Origin: Acidobacteria bacterium 28-1
GTDB lineage: Bacteria; Acidobacteriota; Blastocatellia; Pyrinomonadales; Pyrinomonadaceae
Direction: 5' to 3'
Length of the DNA stretch: 64,000 nt
Assembly: GCA_002050365.1 (NCBI GenBank)
Contig: MWYZ01000052.1
Span: 25,626 to 89,625, forward strand
Shown: one piece after another, positions 25,972 through 33,536 of the stretch
Position numbering within the stretch: the stretch's first letter is position 1
How the letters are laid out: each line of letters opens with the position of its first letter
Notes under the pieces: generated by a model
What the model was told of the DNA's origin: nothing
The model's database searches: none
The model's input: only the letters and a program-made list of their open reading frames with translations
Program-made: the position numbers and the translations under genes

Positions 25972-27861
25972 TTATTTTTTGCTCGCCTGCAACAATTCCA
26001 CTGTTCGTTTCGGATTAATAAGCATCAGCCGTTTATCCGAACTGCTCGGTTCCGCGCCTTCGCGGATAAATTTGATTGCTTCGGCGACGCTCAGTTTTGG
26101 ATTGAGCGCGAATAGCTTGGCGGCAAGGTTTGTGACTTGCGGCGCAGCCATTGATGTGCCGGACAATTTCAAGCGTTCGCCGCCCGGAACGAAACTCTCC
26201 ACATCAACCCCGTTGGCATAAAGCGTGACGGTTTTGCCGAAGTTAGTAAAATTTGCCGCTGCGCCGCCTGCGTCCACCGCGCCGACGGTCAGCACGTTCG
26301 GCAAATCGAATGAAGCGGGAATCACTTCGGTGAAATCCGAATTGCCGTTGTTGTTTGCTGCACCGGTAACGAACAAAATCTCCGGTGCATTTTTGATGGC
26401 TTCATATAAAGCGTTTCTTAAAATTGTGAAGCGCTCTTTCGCCAGTCGTTTGCGTTCGGCAGCGTCTTTGCCGATTTTGCGCTTCTCTAAATCGCTTTCA
26501 ATATCCTGCGGATTAGTTTGCCAGCTCATATTGACGACGCGCACGCCGTGAGCCTTAAAATAAGCAACCTCTGTTTTCCAGTTAGCGGCAGTCCGGCGCA
26601 CTATTTCTTCAGTCGGCGGAATTCTTTCGCCCGTATCATCGCGCCAGGTAACCCGCACAACTAATATCCGCGCCGCCGGATTGCCTTCAACCGCCATGCC
26701 TGCGACGTGCGTTCCGTGTGTGTATGCGGACAAAACTCTATCGAGGCGCATTTCTTTGGCAGCATCTTCCGTCTTCTCGGACTGAATCTTCTGCTTCAAA
26801 GCTCGCGTCGCGTCGTTGTCAATTCCGGCTTTGAGGTCTGCGGTGGCTTGCCAGTCTTTAATGTATTCGGGATATTCCTTTAAGTCTTCTGGTTTAAGCG
26901 GGCGGAGCAATGTGGGCGTATTTTTCTCTTCAAAATCAAAACCGATGCCATTGACATCAGCCGCGAAACCGTTTCCGTCGTTATCTTTTCCGTTCGGTTT
27001 TTCCGCGCGGTTGACGAAGAGTTGATTCGGAAAAACTTTGACATCAACACCCGTATCCCAAATGCCCACGATAACCGGAGTCAATTTCTGTGCGCTAGTC
27101 AAAGTTACTGCGCGGCTCGTCCAGATGTTTGTGTTGACGGGCTTGTGAGCGGCAAGATATGTGCCGAAAGCCTGCGCTATGTCCTCTCCGGCAGGAACGA
27201 AAAGACGATGCAGCGTGCGGATTTCGACCAGAGAGAAAGCCACTTCGCCAGACAAGGTGTTGCCGCTTTGCTTCGCCATCGGCGCGATTTTCGCTTTCAC
27301 GGCATCGAGAAAAAAATCGCCGCTCAAAATTTCAAAAACGGCTTTCTCGCCGGTTATTTTAGCGGACATCGAAGCGGGCAGCCGGTTCAGCGATTCTGCC
27401 AATGCTTCGCGCAACGCCTGCTGATAAGCGGCGCCCGATACCGCGCCGGATTTTTGCCGCGCTTTGATTATCGCTTCGATAACAGACAATTCGCGGTCGT
27501 AAAGTTTAGCTTCCGGCTTTTCTTCGAGTGCGCGAATTCGATTGAGACGCGCAACCGCCGCGTCCAAGTTGCCCTGATACAAATCGAGATGCAGAAGCGT
27601 TGTTTCAATTCCTTTCAACGTCGCCTTATCCTGAATATCATAATCGCGCAAAACGCCTTCGAGGTCGGCGCGAACTTTCGCCGCAAAAGGCGCAAACGCT
27701 TCGTCCGAAGTCAGCAAATCGGCTGCATTCTCCGGCACGGAATACGTAAAGCTCGGCAGTTCGGCAGCCGTCACGATTTTCTTTTTGGAATTTTGCGCCC
27801 AAACCAATGCCGGACACAAAACTAAAAATACAGCCAGATAAATACCTATTGATTTTTTCAC
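25972..27861 (-). CDS. exported subtilisin-like serine protease (S8)
   Basis: 629 residues from a GTG start at 27861, with AAGGAGAAATT just upstream. The signal peptide is IGIYLAVFLVLCPALVWAQ. An N-terminal helical prodomain-like region of ~230 residues precedes the catalytic domain. The triad is visible: Asp in GIWDTGVDV, His in THGTHVAGMA and Ser in LSGTSMAAPQVTN. The oxyanion Asn is in TGAANNNGNSDF. Large charged insertions between Asp and His (KDNDGNGFAADVNG and after) could bind calcium. Probably a secreted peptidase. It starts 31 nt after the hydA stop codon and would be the most recent insertion if insertions accumulate at the hydA end. Confidence 0.9.
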   Translation of the reverse strand: MKKSIGIYLAVFLVLCPALVWAQNSKKKIVTAAELPSFTYSVPENAADLLTSDEAFAPFAAKVRADLEGVLRDYDIQDKATLKGIETTLLHLDLYQGNLDAAVARLNRIRALEEKPEAKLYDRELSVIEAIIKARQKSGAVSGAAYQQALREALAESLNRLPASMSAKITGEKAVFEILSGDFFLDAVKAKIAPMAKQSGNTLSGEVAFSLVEIRTLHRLFVPAGEDIAQAFGTYLAAHKPVNTNIWTSRAVTLTSAQKLTPVIVGIWDTGVDVKVFPNQLFVNRAEKPNGKDNDGNGFAADVNGIGFDFEEKNTPTLLRPLKPEDLKEYPEYIKDWQATADLKAGIDNDATRALKQKIQSEKTEDAAKEMRLDRVLSAYTHGTHVAGMAVEGNPAARILVVRVTWRDDTGERIPPTEEIVRRTAANWKTEVAYFKAHGVRVVNMSWQTNPQDIESDLEKRKIGKDAAERKRLAKERFTILRNALYEAIKNAPEILFVTGAANNNGNSDFTEVIPASFDLPNVLTVGAVDAGGAAANFTNFGKTVTLYANGVDVESFVPGGERLKLSGTSMAAPQVTNLAAKLFALNPKLSVAEAIKFIREGAEPSSSDKRLMLINPKRTVELLQASKK

Positions 27862-27892
27862 AATTTCTCCTTTTGATTTTTAATTTCTTCTT

Positions 27893-29272
27893 CTAAACAT
27901 TGACACAAGTTCCGCGTTTCAAAAATTGTCCATCGCCCGCTTTGCCTTTGTGTTCGCCGTTTTCAATCACGACGCGCCCGCGTGATAGAACAGTTTCGAC
28001 TTTGCCTTTCACCGTCCAGCCTTCGTATGACGAATAATCAACGTTCATATGTTCGCTCGCCACGCCGAAAGTGTGTTCTCGTTCCGCGTCGAAAATCACG
28101 ATGTCGGCATCAGAACCGACGGCGATGGTGCCTTTTTTCGGGAACAGCCCGAACATTTTCGCGGCGGCAGTCGAAGTCAGTTCGACAAAGCGATTCAGGG
28201 AAATGCGGTTTTCGACGACTCCGCCGTTGTAAATCAGCGACATTCGATTTTCCACGCCGGGCGCGCCGTTCGGGATTTTTGAAAAATCATTCGCGCCCAA
28301 TTCCTTTTGCTCTTTCATACAAAACGGACAATGGTCGGTGGAAATGACTTGGAGGTCGTCCATTTTCAAACCTTTCCACAATTCCGCCTGATTGTGTTTT
28401 TCACGAAGCGGCGGAGTCATCACATATTTCGCGCCGCCGAAATCGTCGCCGTAATCTTCGATTGAATGAAAAAGATATTGCGGACAGGTTTCGGCAAACG
28501 CGGGAATGCCTCTATCACGCGCTTCGCGGACTTGATTCAGCGCGTCGGTGCAGGACAAATGCACGATATAAACGGGCGATTCCGCCATTTCCGCAATCGC
28601 AATCGCGCGATGCACGCCTTCGGCTTCGGCAATCGTCGGGCGCGTGAGCGCGTGATATTTCGGCGCGGTTCGCCCGGCGGCGAGGGCGCGTTTGATAATT
28701 TCGTTGATGACAATCCCGTTTTCGGCGTGCATACAAATCAAACCGCCGCGATTTCCAGCCGCCGACATCGCCCGAAAAATCGTCGCGTCGTCCGCCAGAA
28801 AAACGCCCGGATAAGCCATAAAAAGTTTAAAGCTCGTGATGCCTTCGTCCATCAATTGATACATCTCGCGCTCTTGCCCGTCTTCAAATTCAGTCGTGAT
28901 AAGGTGAAAACCGTAATCAATCGCCGTTTTTCCTTCCGCCTTTTGGTGCCAGTTATCAACGCCCTGAATCATTGACTCGCCTTTGTTCTGCACGGCGAAA
29001 TCAATAATCGTCGTCGTCCCGCCAAACGCCGCCGCGCGAGTTCCGGTAAAAAAATCGTCCGACGAAGACGTTCCGCCAAACGGCAATTCCATATGCGTAT
29101 GCGGGTCAATCCCGCCCGGAATGACGAGTTTATTTGAAGCGTCAATCGTTTTATCGGCATCCATTTCAAGCGTTTTGCCGATAACGGAAATCTGTTCGTC
29201 TTCGATTAAAATATCGGCGCGATAATCGTCAACCGCCGTTACAATTCGTCCGTTTTTGATTAGTGTTTTCAT
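27893..29272 (-). CDS. hydA: dihydropyrimidinase / D-hydantoinase
   Basis: 459 residues, normal length. Metal ligands are visible: H58 and H60 in GIDPHTHMELPF, the carbamylated lysine K149 in SFKLFMAYPG, CMHAENG, VYIVHLSC and ISTDHCPF. The enzyme opens dihydrouracil, dihydrothymine or hydantoin rings reversibly in the cytosol, giving the N-carbamoyl product used by the nitrilase at 766-1635. The C-terminus (GKAGDGQFLKRGTCVNV) is the source sequence of nine tail copies downstream, and the first ~29 codons are copied twice upstream. The start codon overlaps the druA-like stop as ATGA, so translation is now coupled to the inserted nuclease operon rather than to its original neighbour. Confidence 0.95.
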   Translation of the reverse strand: MKTLIKNGRIVTAVDDYRADILIEDEQISVIGKTLEMDADKTIDASNKLVIPGGIDPHTHMELPFGGTSSSDDFFTGTRAAAFGGTTTIIDFAVQNKGESMIQGVDNWHQKAEGKTAIDYGFHLITTEFEDGQEREMYQLMDEGITSFKLFMAYPGVFLADDATIFRAMSAAGNRGGLICMHAENGIVINEIIKRALAAGRTAPKYHALTRPTIAEAEGVHRAIAIAEMAESPVYIVHLSCTDALNQVREARDRGIPAFAETCPQYLFHSIEDYGDDFGGAKYVMTPPLREKHNQAELWKGLKMDDLQVISTDHCPFCMKEQKELGANDFSKIPNGAPGVENRMSLIYNGGVVENRISLNRFVELTSTAAAKMFGLFPKKGTIAVGSDADIVIFDAEREHTFGVASEHMNVDYSSYEGWTVKGKVETVLSRGRVVIENGEHKGKAGDGQFLKRGTCVNV

Positions 29273-30244
29273 ATTATTTCGGTAGAGTCATTTAATTTTA
29301 TTTGCAGATTTTCTAGGCGGTCATTTACCCAACGAGTTCGCCATTCGTTAATTAAGTATTTTTCGTCATACTCCAAAAACTTTGGTTTCTTATGGTTCAT
29401 CGTCAGAAACTCTCGCCAATTTTTTGCAAGCGGACAGACGTAATAAGCGCGTTTCCAACCAATACTTAAAAGCTCTTCGTCAAATCCGAGATTTTCTAAT
29501 CCGACTCGCAAAGTTCTTAATTTCCAATTTGAACCTTGACCATATTTATAAGTGTCAAATCTTTCTTCGGAAACAAATTTTTTTATGGTTTCCCAACTTC
29601 CATTTGCCGTAAGGTGAATGTGGCTTTGACCTTTGGTGTAATTTACAAATTTCCAATTTAATAACTTTGTATAGATTGCTGACTTTTGAAATGCTCCGTA
29701 GGTATCAATGAAAGCAAGTTCAGGTAATTTGTTTTTGCCGGAAATAACAGTTTGGTTGTTTTTGTATTTCTCTCGGAAAACTTTACGAACTTCTGGAAAC
29801 ATTGTTGTCAAAGCAACTAATTTTGAGCTGAGAATTTTGTTGTAAGGCGGAACTGCTCCCAAAATGTAAGCAGTCAGACAGTTGTAAAGCCGTTCGAGTT
29901 TTTGTTTTCTGTTCCAACCGATAAAATTGTCGCGGATAACCGAACCGATTAGCGGGTCGCACAATCCGAAAACGCCAATTAGTTTTTCGTTTTGCTTGTC
30001 GAAAACCAAAAAACGCAAGCGTCTTCCGTAAACCCGCGCTCACGGGAACAGACCAATTTGTCAAAGCGTAAGACCAAATCTTGCTTGTGTAATCGCCATC
30101 ACGAACTTGAACTAAATAAGGGTCAACTTTCAAAATATCTATTTCTTGCGCTTTAGCTATGTAAGGCTCTGCTTGCTTTTCAAATTTCAAACCTGAAAGA
30201 TTTGTAACTTGAGATAGCTTTTTTTGTATTGAGCGCAAATTCAT
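29269..30244 (-). pseudogene. DruA-like (DUF4338) protein, one frameshift
   Basis: Two overlapping frames join into one ~325-residue DUF4338 protein. The first ends near TNWSVPVSAG. The second resumes at RRLRFLVFDKQNEKLIGVFG, with family motifs CDPLIGSVIRDNFIGW, YILGAVPPYNKILSSKLVAL and the C-terminal CPLAKNWREFL. One surplus base near 30030 (GGTTTACGGA where GGTTTTGGA is expected) breaks the frame. DUF4338 is the family of DruA from the Druantia anti-phage system, and stand-alone relatives also occur near mobile elements. It is the third gene of a minus-strand operon with NurA-like and HNH genes. The stop overlaps the hydA start. It may be a pseudogene, a programmed shift or an assembly error. 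Confidence 0.82.
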
Positions 30245-30267
30245 TCTAGTTTTTAGTTTTTCAAAAT

Positions 30268-31113
30268 TTATAAGTGACTGTTTATGATAATTTTTTCCTT
30301 AAATCTGCCAAAATCAAAACTGTAATCTTTGTAATCTAATGGCGCATCAAGTTTGTGAATTGCGGTGTGGTGATTTGGACAAATCGAAATCATATTTTCC
30401 AATTCATCTTCACCGCCCCGACTTAACCACTGAATATGATGTGCTTCACAAAGACTAACTCCGTAAATTTCCAAAGACTGCCATCCGCAAATTTGACATT
30501 GACCTTTATAAATTCTGTTCAACTCTTTTGCTAAAGAAGCATTTCTTTTGGGAGCATTTTTATACAAATACTCTCGTCTTTTTTCGCTAATTCCATAGCC
30601 TTCACTTTTAACTAATTCTTGAACCAATTCTGAATTTCCTAAAATTATTTCCGCTTCAAGTTGTTCTTCGGGCAAAATCTTAGCTCGCGGTTCTCTTCGC
30701 AATTTTTGCGAAAGTTTGGTCAATATCTGGTTTTCAAGAAAGTTAATTTGCTTTACTGAAGCAAGCCCTTGAAATGATTGTCCCAACACTTTTGCTTTTG
30801 CATTGATGTCAAAGGTTCTGATTACTTGTTCAATGCTGATGTTTTCGTTTACATCGAAATATCTTGACTTTTCCAAATCGCCCCAAACTCTATATTTCCC
30901 ATATCTAAATTTTGGCGAATTGAAAGTTTTTGACTTTATAACCATTTCACAAGCTAAAACATACATTTTGTTTTTAAGTCTTGTGAAAGCCCAAAGACTA
31001 TCGCCAATTTCGATATTATGTAAAATTGGATTTGAATGATTAAGGTGATAACCCAAACCAAAATCCAAATCCCTAAAATAATTATCGCTACGCCAGTAAT
31101 ATAATAAGGACAT
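30268..31113 (-). CDS. HNH endonuclease with N-terminal reader-like domain
   Basis: 281 residues. The C-terminal HNH/McrA-type nuclease is textbook: CQICGW (zinc Cys pair), CEAHHIQWLSRGGEDE (catalytic His), NMISICPNHHTAIH (Asn, Cys and closing His pair). The N-terminal ~130 residues (FGLGYHLNHSNPILHNIEIG, DSLWAFTRLKNKMYVLACEM) look like a compact beta-rich EVE/PUA-like domain of the kind that reads modified bases; this is inference from the pattern. The start lies 1 nt after the NurA-like stop, so the genes are cotranslated. A modification-dependent restriction role is plausible. Confidence 0.82.
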   Translation of the reverse strand: MSLLYYWRSDNYFRDLDFGLGYHLNHSNPILHNIEIGDSLWAFTRLKNKMYVLACEMVIKSKTFNSPKFRYGKYRVWGDLEKSRYFDVNENISIEQVIRTFDINAKAKVLGQSFQGLASVKQINFLENQILTKLSQKLRREPRAKILPEEQLEAEIILGNSELVQELVKSEGYGISEKRREYLYKNAPKRNASLAKELNRIYKGQCQICGWQSLEIYGVSLCEAHHIQWLSRGGEDELENMISICPNHHTAIHKLDAPLDYKDYSFDFGRFKEKIIINSHL

Positions 31114-31114
31114 T

Positions 31115-32419
31115 TTAGTTCAAACAAAGTTCTTTAGCGGTTGGAAAATCTAAAAATAAATTCTCAATATCTACATGCTCCATTCGCGCGTTTTGATAAA
31201 GTGCCATCTTAACGCGGCTGATTATTTCCTGCTTGAAGGCTTTCTTTAGAGTTACGAAATTATGCGCTTCGGCAAGCGGATACGGATAACCCAAAATATA
31301 ATGCTCTTGCGTCAACCTTGTCAGTTCTTTGAAAATTGTATTTAGCTTCTCAAAATCCCGCATCTGTCGGTTGACATCAAAGGCTTTCATTGTTTCATTG
31401 ACCGTTGGAATCGCATCATAAATGTTTAAATCAACAACCAGCCAATCGTAATTTTGCAGCTTTTCAACGTAATCAAGCCGTGCAACAAAATACAAACCAA
31501 AGCCGCGTCCGCCTGATACGCCTTTTCTTAGAAATTGTTTATCTCTATCCACTACGCCCACCTTATATGCTTCATCAAGGTCGCCGTCGTCAACTTCCAA
31601 CCAACAACAAATCTTTTTCTTTCTTTCTTCTGTTTCGGCAAATCTAAATTTATATTTCAAATCGCCTTGTAAATAATTATCAATTCGCCGAAATGTCGAA
31701 GAAAGTTGTAGTTTTATGGGAGAGTCTTTTGTAACTGATAGTAAAACGATGCCCTTATCGTGTAAAAACTTTCCAAGATTGTGAATATATTTTTGCTTTA
31801 TTTCTAAAGGTCTTAAATTCCCATCGCGCAAAATAAAATCGCCTGATTTAGTTATTGGAAGATTCGCAATTTCATAAACTAAAGACCACTCCAACACACT
31901 TTGGCAAAAAGAAAATAGCGTAGAAGAATTTTTACACACGGATTTTTTAGTTTCTTCTAAATTGCTTGCCCAACCGCTCCAATCAGTTGGATTCCCAAAG
32001 AAATTAAAAAGATTTTTGACAGGTTCGAGAGTTAAAAGTTCATCGAAAATATCTTCTCTATCCGTGTCGCTTGTAATCATCAACTTGCTCGGAAAATAAG
32101 TTTTCCCGTTTATTACAGGGTCGTCCAAATCATTGAGTTTTACCTGTTTCCCATTGTTGTAAGCAATATAGCCCGCCGTATAAACTCCGATACAAACGCC
32201 GTTGTAAAATTCTTGAAAATTATAACTTCCATCAATCGAGAAAAAATTTCTGTCTGAATTGTCTATTTCTTCAAAAGGAATAATCTCAAAATACTGCGGA
32301 GTTCGGCTGTCATCTTTAACAGTTACCGGACTGCTAAGATTTGGAGTTTTGTTTATTTTACTATTGATTGAATTTGCAACTTCGACAATTGCATCTTCAG
32401 GAATTTCTCTTGGATTCAT
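31115..32419 (-). CDS. NurA-domain nuclease
   Basis: 434 residues. NurA-type nuclease elements are visible: the acidic FFSIDGSYNF near residue 57, a second acidic patch FILRDGNLRPLEIKQKYI near 196, LLSVTKDSPIK, and a late YDWLVVDLN. NurA enzymes are Mn-dependent 5'-3' exo/endonucleases that usually work with the HerA translocase; no HerA is encoded here. It is the first gene of a tight three-gene operon with the HNH and DruA-like genes. Base composition is clearly more AT-rich (Lys/Asn/Ile-rich protein) than in the flanking catabolic genes, consistent with acquisition. A hydA 5' copy lies immediately upstream. Confidence 0.75.
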   Translation of the reverse strand: MNPREIPEDAIVEVANSINSKINKTPNLSSPVTVKDDSRTPQYFEIIPFEEIDNSDRNFFSIDGSYNFQEFYNGVCIGVYTAGYIAYNNGKQVKLNDLDDPVINGKTYFPSKLMITSDTDREDIFDELLTLEPVKNLFNFFGNPTDWSGWASNLEETKKSVCKNSSTLFSFCQSVLEWSLVYEIANLPITKSGDFILRDGNLRPLEIKQKYIHNLGKFLHDKGIVLLSVTKDSPIKLQLSSTFRRIDNYLQGDLKYKFRFAETEERKKKICCWLEVDDGDLDEAYKVGVVDRDKQFLRKGVSGGRGFGLYFVARLDYVEKLQNYDWLVVDLNIYDAIPTVNETMKAFDVNRQMRDFEKLNTIFKELTRLTQEHYILGYPYPLAEAHNFVTLKKAFKQEIISRVKMALYQNARMEHVDIENLFLDFPTAKELCLN

Positions 32420-32425
32420 AAATTT

Positions 32426-32542
32426 TTAACTCGTCGCAAAACCTGCATTGAGCGCGGAAATCTGTTCGTCTTCGATTAAAATATCGGCGCGGTAATCGTC
32501 AACCGCCGTGACGATTCGTCCGTTTTTGATTAATGTTTTCAT
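32426..32542 (-). repeat. hydA 5'-end copy 1
   Basis: The ATG at 32542 begins MKTLIKNGRIVTAVDDYR, then ADILIEDEQIS, identical in protein to the first 29 residues of hydA. It then diverges and stops after ALNAGFATS. All four DNA differences from hydA within the shared 29 codons are silent (CTA/TTA, ATT/ATC, GTA/GTC, TAT/TAC). It marks the upstream boundary of the NurA–HNH–DruA operon. Confidence 0.92.
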
Positions 32543-32592
32543 AATTTTAATTCTTTTCTTTTTGGTCAAATTTGCGTTATTATCAAATTGCT

Positions 32593-32862
32593 ATGAATCA
32601 AACAACTACCGCAATTTATGAAAATGGTTTGCTTCGCCCGATTGCTCCGCTTGATTTACCAGAACATTCGGAGGTTGAAATAACAATTCACATCAACGAG
32701 AATTCGCTCGATTCAAAAGTCCGCAAAGCCTTGAAACTGGAAAATCAGTCAAACCAAACCGAAGATGTAATTTCAAACGAACGCCGCGCCGAACTTGCCG
32801 AACTTTTCTCCGCCGGAAAACCTCTTAGTGAATATATCGACGAAGACCGCGAAGCGCGATGA
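32593..32862 (+). CDS. DUF104-type antitoxin of a vapBC pair
   Basis: 89 residues from the ATG at 32593; an earlier in-frame TTG-type start adds seven residues without support. The N-terminus TTTAIYENGLLRPIAPLDLP is the hallmark of the DUF104/AF2212-like antitoxin family. The acidic C-terminal half ends in SEYIDEDREAR. It overlaps the PIN toxin by 4 nt. Plus-strand orientation, opposite to its neighbours, so it has its own promoter, probably within the AT-rich 32543-32592. Confidence 0.88.
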   Translation: MNQTTTAIYENGLLRPIAPLDLPEHSEVEITIHINENSLDSKVRKALKLENQSNQTEDVISNERRAELAELFSAGKPLSEYIDEDREAR

Positions 32863-33326
32863 ACCAAATTTTTTATGCGGACAGCAGTGTTTTGGTCAAA
32901 CGCCACGCGGCGGAAACGGGAAGCACTTGGTTTCAAAACCTTCTTTTGCCTGCTTCAAACAATTCGATTATTACGGCAAAGTTAAGTATTGTCGAAGTTT
33001 TTAGCGCCTTCAATCGCCGCAAACGCGAAGCGAAAATCAGCCAAATTGATTACAACGATTTTGCGAAAGACTTTTCGACAATTTCAAATAACGAATATCT
33101 TATCCTTGAATTAAGCGATTTGATAATTGTTGAATCAAACAGGCTTCTTGAAACTCATCCTTTGCGCGCGGGCGATGCAATCCAACTTGCGACGGCAATT
33201 TACGCCCGAAATATGCTCCGAAATTCCCGGCTTCCATTTCCAATCTTTTTGGCTTCGGACAACAAACTGCTCGATGCCGCCGTTGCCGAAGGTTTTACAA
33301 CCGACAATCCAAATTTGCATCCGTAA
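32859..33326 (+). CDS. PIN-domain toxin (VapC-like)
   Basis: 155 residues. PIN residues: FYADSSVLVKRH at the N-terminus, SIVEVFSAFNRR, LRAGDAIQLATA and FLASDNKLLDAA, giving the expected D-E-D-D set. It is a probable ribonuclease toxin paired with the DUF104-type antitoxin through an ATGA overlap. The 3' end is followed within 8 nt by the second hydA 5' copy, so the whole vapBC pair sits between two copies of the hydA start. Confidence 0.9.
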   Translation: MNQIFYADSSVLVKRHAAETGSTWFQNLLLPASNNSIITAKLSIVEVFSAFNRRKREAKISQIDYNDFAKDFSTISNNEYLILELSDLIIVESNRLLETHPLRAGDAIQLATAIYARNMLRNSRLPFPIFLASDNKLLDAAVAEGFTTDNPNLHP

Positions 33327-33333
33327 AAACACG

Positions 33334-33390
33334 GGCGCGATAATCGTCAACCGCCGTTACAATTCGTCCGTTTTTGATTAGTGTTTTCAT
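33334..33390 (-). repeat. hydA 5'-end copy 2
   Basis: The ATG at 33390 begins MKTLIKNGRIVTAVDDYRA and is identical in DNA to the first 57 bases of hydA. It then breaks into the vapC 3' end on the opposite strand. It has no differences from the intact gene, unlike copy 1. Confidence 0.92.
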
Positions 33391-33408
33391 AATTTTTGCT
33401 CTTTAAAT

Positions 33409-33444
33409 TTATTTGATTCCTTTTTTCTTCATCCATTCTTGCTG
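33409..33444 (-). pseudogene. 3'-end remnant of a creatininase-family gene
   Basis: Twelve codons, QQEWMKKKGIK and TAA, align with the end of the exported creatininase-like gene (QDEWLKKRKLK and TAA at 24924). They are not identical, so they stem from a different allele or paralogue. The stop lies 18 nt before the ATG of hydA 5' copy 2, consistent with an ancestral creatininase-hydA gene order. The short length limits certainty. Confidence 0.5.
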
Positions 33445-33536
33445 CCGCTACACTCTTCCCATTTCGTTTTTAGTCGGCATTTGGTTGAATATAACCATGT
33501 AACAATCGTTTCCTTATAGCTTAAAAATGTTTATCT

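Noticed and set aside
8363..27985. In-frame position of some tails with the upstream gene's stop codon as evidence of stop-codon readthrough
   Set aside because: About four of eight cases are in frame, little more than the one in three expected by chance.
8363..29272. CRISPR array or integron attC array explanation for the hydA tails
   Set aside because: Spacing is gene-sized and irregular, with no short unique spacers and no cas genes. The units are plain coding ends without attC-type imperfect palindromes, and no integron integrase is visible.
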